A stretch of DNA of 14,522 nucleotides, taken from assembly GCA_934533005.1 (NCBI GenBank), contig CAKTBC010000046.1:1-14522 (forward strand), in the 5' to 3' direction. Position numbers and translations under genes: made by a program. The stretch is from an uncultured Oscillospiraceae bacterium (GTDB lineage Bacteria > Bacillota > Clostridia > Oscillospirales > Oscillospiraceae). Every line of letters starts with the position of its first letter. The first letter of the stretch is position 1. Under the pieces are notes generated by a model. The model was not told the DNA's origin. It was given only the letters and a program-made list of their open reading frames with translations, and made no database searches. Positions 12,818 to 14,522 of this stretch are shown in pieces.

Positions 12818-13963
12818 ATGGTTAATGCGATTTCCATTTTAGGCTCCACCGGCTCCATCGGACGGCAGACTGCGGAAGCAGCCGGCCGTCTTGGCATTCC
12901 CGTGCTCGCGCTCGCGGCGCGGCGGGACGTGGATCGGCTCGAAGAGCAGGCGCGGCAGTTCCAGCCGAAGTATATCTCCGTGATGGACGCTGCCGCGGCG
13001 AAAGAGCTCCGAAAGCGCCTTTCGGACACGGACATCGAGATCGGCGAGGGGGAGAAATCCCTCATCGCCGCCGCCACCGTTGATGGGGCGGACTGCGTCG
13101 TGACCGGGATTTCCGGCAGCGTAGGTCTTCGCCCGACGCTCGCCGCCATCCATCAGAAGCGGCGCATCGCGCTTGCGAACAAGGAAACGCTCGTGTGCGC
13201 GGGCGAGATCGTCATGGCGGAGGCCGCGCGCTGCGGCGCGGAGATCCTCCCGGTGGATTCCGAGCACTCGGCGATCTTCCAGTCTATGGCGGGACGCGAT
13301 AAGGGCGAGCTCCGGCGCATCCTGCTCACCGGCTCCGGCGGGCCGTTCCGCGGTTGGACGAGAGAGCAGACGCGCGACATTACGCCCGAGCGCGCTGTGC
13401 GCCATCCAAACTGGAGCATGGGCGCGAAGATCAGCATCGACAGCGCCACGATGATGAACAAGGGCCTTGAATTCATCGAGGCCATGCACCTTTTTGCCGT
13501 GTCGCCCGAGCAGATCAAGGTCATCATCCACCCTGAGAGCGCGATCCACTCCATGGTGGAGCTGCTTGACGGCACGGTCATCGCGCAGCTCGGTGTGCCG
13601 GATATGGGGCTTCCCATCCAATACGCGCTCACATACCCCGAGCGGTGCGAGTCGGCGGCAAAGCCGATGGATTTTGCCGCGCTCGGCTCCATGCACTTTG
13701 AAGATCCCGATTTGGAAAAACTCCCGTGCCTTCGTCTGGCCATGGAGTGCGCGAGAGCGCGCGGCACAGCGCCGTGCGTCATGTCGGCGGCCAACGAGAT
13801 CGCGGTAGGGGCGTTTTTGGGACACCGGATCGGGTATAATGATATCTACCGTCTGGTGGCTTCGGCGGTGGAGCGCGCGGAGTTTATCGCGCAGCCCACG
13901 CTGGAGGAAATTCTGGCATCGGATGCGGAGGCTCGTGAGCTTGTCCGCAGGGAGATCGGCTGA
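12818..13963 (+). CDS. dxr: 1-deoxy-D-xylulose 5-phosphate reductoisomerase
   Basis: 381 residues, full length, from ATG 12818; AAGGA at 12804-12808 is the likely ribosome binding site, 9 bases upstream. Second enzyme of the MEP isoprenoid pathway: NADPH-dependent rearrangement of DXP to MEP with a divalent metal. Seen: the NADPH loop LGSTGSIG at 8-15, NKETLV at 121-126, VDSEHSAIF at 146-154 with metal ligands Asp147 and Glu149, SGGPFR at 173-178, HPNWSMGAKISIDSATMMNK at 196-215 and Glu218. Its presence indicates that isoprenoids, including the substrate of the uppS product, come from MEP rather than mevalonate. An ATG at 12814 is out of frame. Confidence 0.98.
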   Translation: MVNAISILGSTGSIGRQTAEAAGRLGIPVLALAARRDVDRLEEQARQFQPKYISVMDAAAAKELRKRLSDTDIEIGEGEKSLIAAATVDGADCVVTGISGSVGLRPTLAAIHQKRRIALANKETLVCAGEIVMAEAARCGAEILPVDSEHSAIFQSMAGRDKGELRRILLTGSGGPFRGWTREQTRDITPERAVRHPNWSMGAKISIDSATMMNKGLEFIEAMHLFAVSPEQIKVIIHPESAIHSMVELLDGTVIAQLGVPDMGLPIQYALTYPERCESAAKPMDFAALGSMHFEDPDLEKLPCLRLAMECARARGTAPCVMSAANEIAVGAFLGHRIGYNDIYRLVASAVERAEFIAQPTLEEILASDAEARELVRREIG

Positions 13964-13965
13964 GT

Positions 13966-14522
13966 ATGTACATTGTTCTTGCAATCCTCGCATTTGGCAT
14001 TCTGATATTTGTCCACGAGCTGGGGCACTTCCTCGTGGCGAAGGCGTGCGGCGTGAAGGTGACGGAGTTTGCCATGGGCATGGGCCCGCAGCTTCTGCAT
14101 AAGCAGAAGGGCGAGACGGTCTACTCCCTCCGCGCCTTCCCCATTGGCGGCTTCTGCGCCATGGAAGGGGAGGAGGAAGCCTCGGACGATCCGAGAGCGT
14201 TTAATAACCAGAGCGTCTGGCATCGCCTGCTCATCCTTGTCGCGGGCGCTGCGATGAACTTCCTTCTCGGTCTTGTGCTCGTGATCATTCTCTACGCCGG
14301 GGCGGGCGGCTTCAACAGTCCCGTTATCGCCGGCTTTGCCGACGGCTGCCCCTATGAGGGAACGCTGCAAGCCGGCGACGAGATCCGCCGCGTGAACGGC
14401 GAGCGGATTTTCTTCACCGGCAACTTCATCCAATATGCCTCCGCTGACGAGGACGGGAATCTCGATCTCGTCATCATTCGCGACGGAAAGCGGATCGAAC
14501 TGGATAACTACCACATGGTGCC
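13966..14522 (+). CDS. rseP: RIP metalloprotease RseP (site-2 protease), 3' truncated by window
   Basis: The first 185 residues are seen and the frame runs off the end of the window. It starts at ATG 13966, two bases after the dxr stop, with GGGAGA about 10 bases upstream. The first membrane span holds the zinc-binding HELGH at 17-21 (His17, Glu18, His21). Then come FAMGMGPQLL, FPIGGFCAMEGEEE at 58-71, and the second span with AGAAMNFLLG at 93-102. A PDZ domain begins near residue 120 (AGFADGCPYEG, LQAGDEIRRVNGE). RseP/RasP cleaves membrane-anchored anti-sigma factors and signal-peptide remnants within the membrane. The second zinc-ligand motif (LDG type) lies outside the window. The neighbours dxr and cdsA are its usual partners. 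Confidence 0.96.
   Translation, partial: MYIVLAILAFGILIFVHELGHFLVAKACGVKVTEFAMGMGPQLLHKQKGETVYSLRAFPIGGFCAMEGEEEASDDPRAFNNQSVWHRLLILVAGAAMNFLLGLVLVIILYAGAGGFNSPVIAGFADGCPYEGTLQAGDEIRRVNGERIFFTGNFIQYASADEDGNLDLVIIRDGKRIELDNYHMV

Noticed and set aside
12839..13993. A 384-codon minus-strand open frame opposite dxr
   Set aside because: It mirrors dxr codon by codon and carries no domain motif; dxr is unambiguous.

Overview
The window is G+C-rich, tightly packed chromosomal DNA. It most resembles a Gram-positive anaerobe of the class Clostridia, perhaps an Oscillospirales-type gut bacterium. This placement is an inference from gene content and order (frr-uppS-cdsA-dxr-rseP, a class-M sirtuin with its macrodomain partner, HxlR and XRE regulators, strong AGGAGG ribosome binding sites). 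I cannot name the species. There are no rRNA, tRNA, CRISPR or transposase genes.

Layout. (1) 1-1971, plus strand: the end of trkA and a complete trkH, a potassium uptake pair, closed by a perfect 20-bp hairpin. (2) 2027-4098, minus strand: a membrane-anchored class A beta-lactamase-like serine hydrolase and an unrelated alpha/beta hydrolase, each with its own signals. (3) 4261-6456, minus strand: a three-gene operon made of a PPOX-fold flavoprotein fused to a two-cluster ferredoxin, a zinc-type macrodomain ADP-ribose hydrolase and a class-M sirtuin (SirTM). The junctions are a 4-bp overlap (if the first of two ATGs is counted) and a 56-bp overlap. (4) 6517-8151: a second small PPOX flavoprotein (minus), a membrane-bound XRE regulator (minus) and an HxlR regulator (plus), with several candidate operator sequences between them. 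(5) 8254-14522, plus strand: a beta-CASP metallo-beta-lactamase-fold RNase-like protein, then pyrH, frr, uppS, cdsA, dxr and the start of rseP.

How they fit together. Region 5 is a conserved housekeeping block: UMP phosphorylation, ribosome recycling, undecaprenyl diphosphate synthesis, CDP-diacylglycerol synthesis, the MEP isoprenoid pathway and intramembrane proteolysis. Region 3 is the most interesting part. SirTM and its macrodomain are a known writer/eraser pair for protein ADP-ribosylation, first described beside a GcvH-like lipoyl carrier (GcvH-L) and a lipoate ligase (LplA2). Neither of those is in this window. An iron-sulfur flavoprotein leads the operon instead, so the ADP-ribosylated target here is unknown and may be tied to redox chemistry. 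Region 4 looks like a redox- or electrophile-responsive HxlR/PPOX pair with an XRE gene lying between regulator and possible target.

All start corrections, promoters and operators were read by eye. Functions come from motif recognition, not from database searches.
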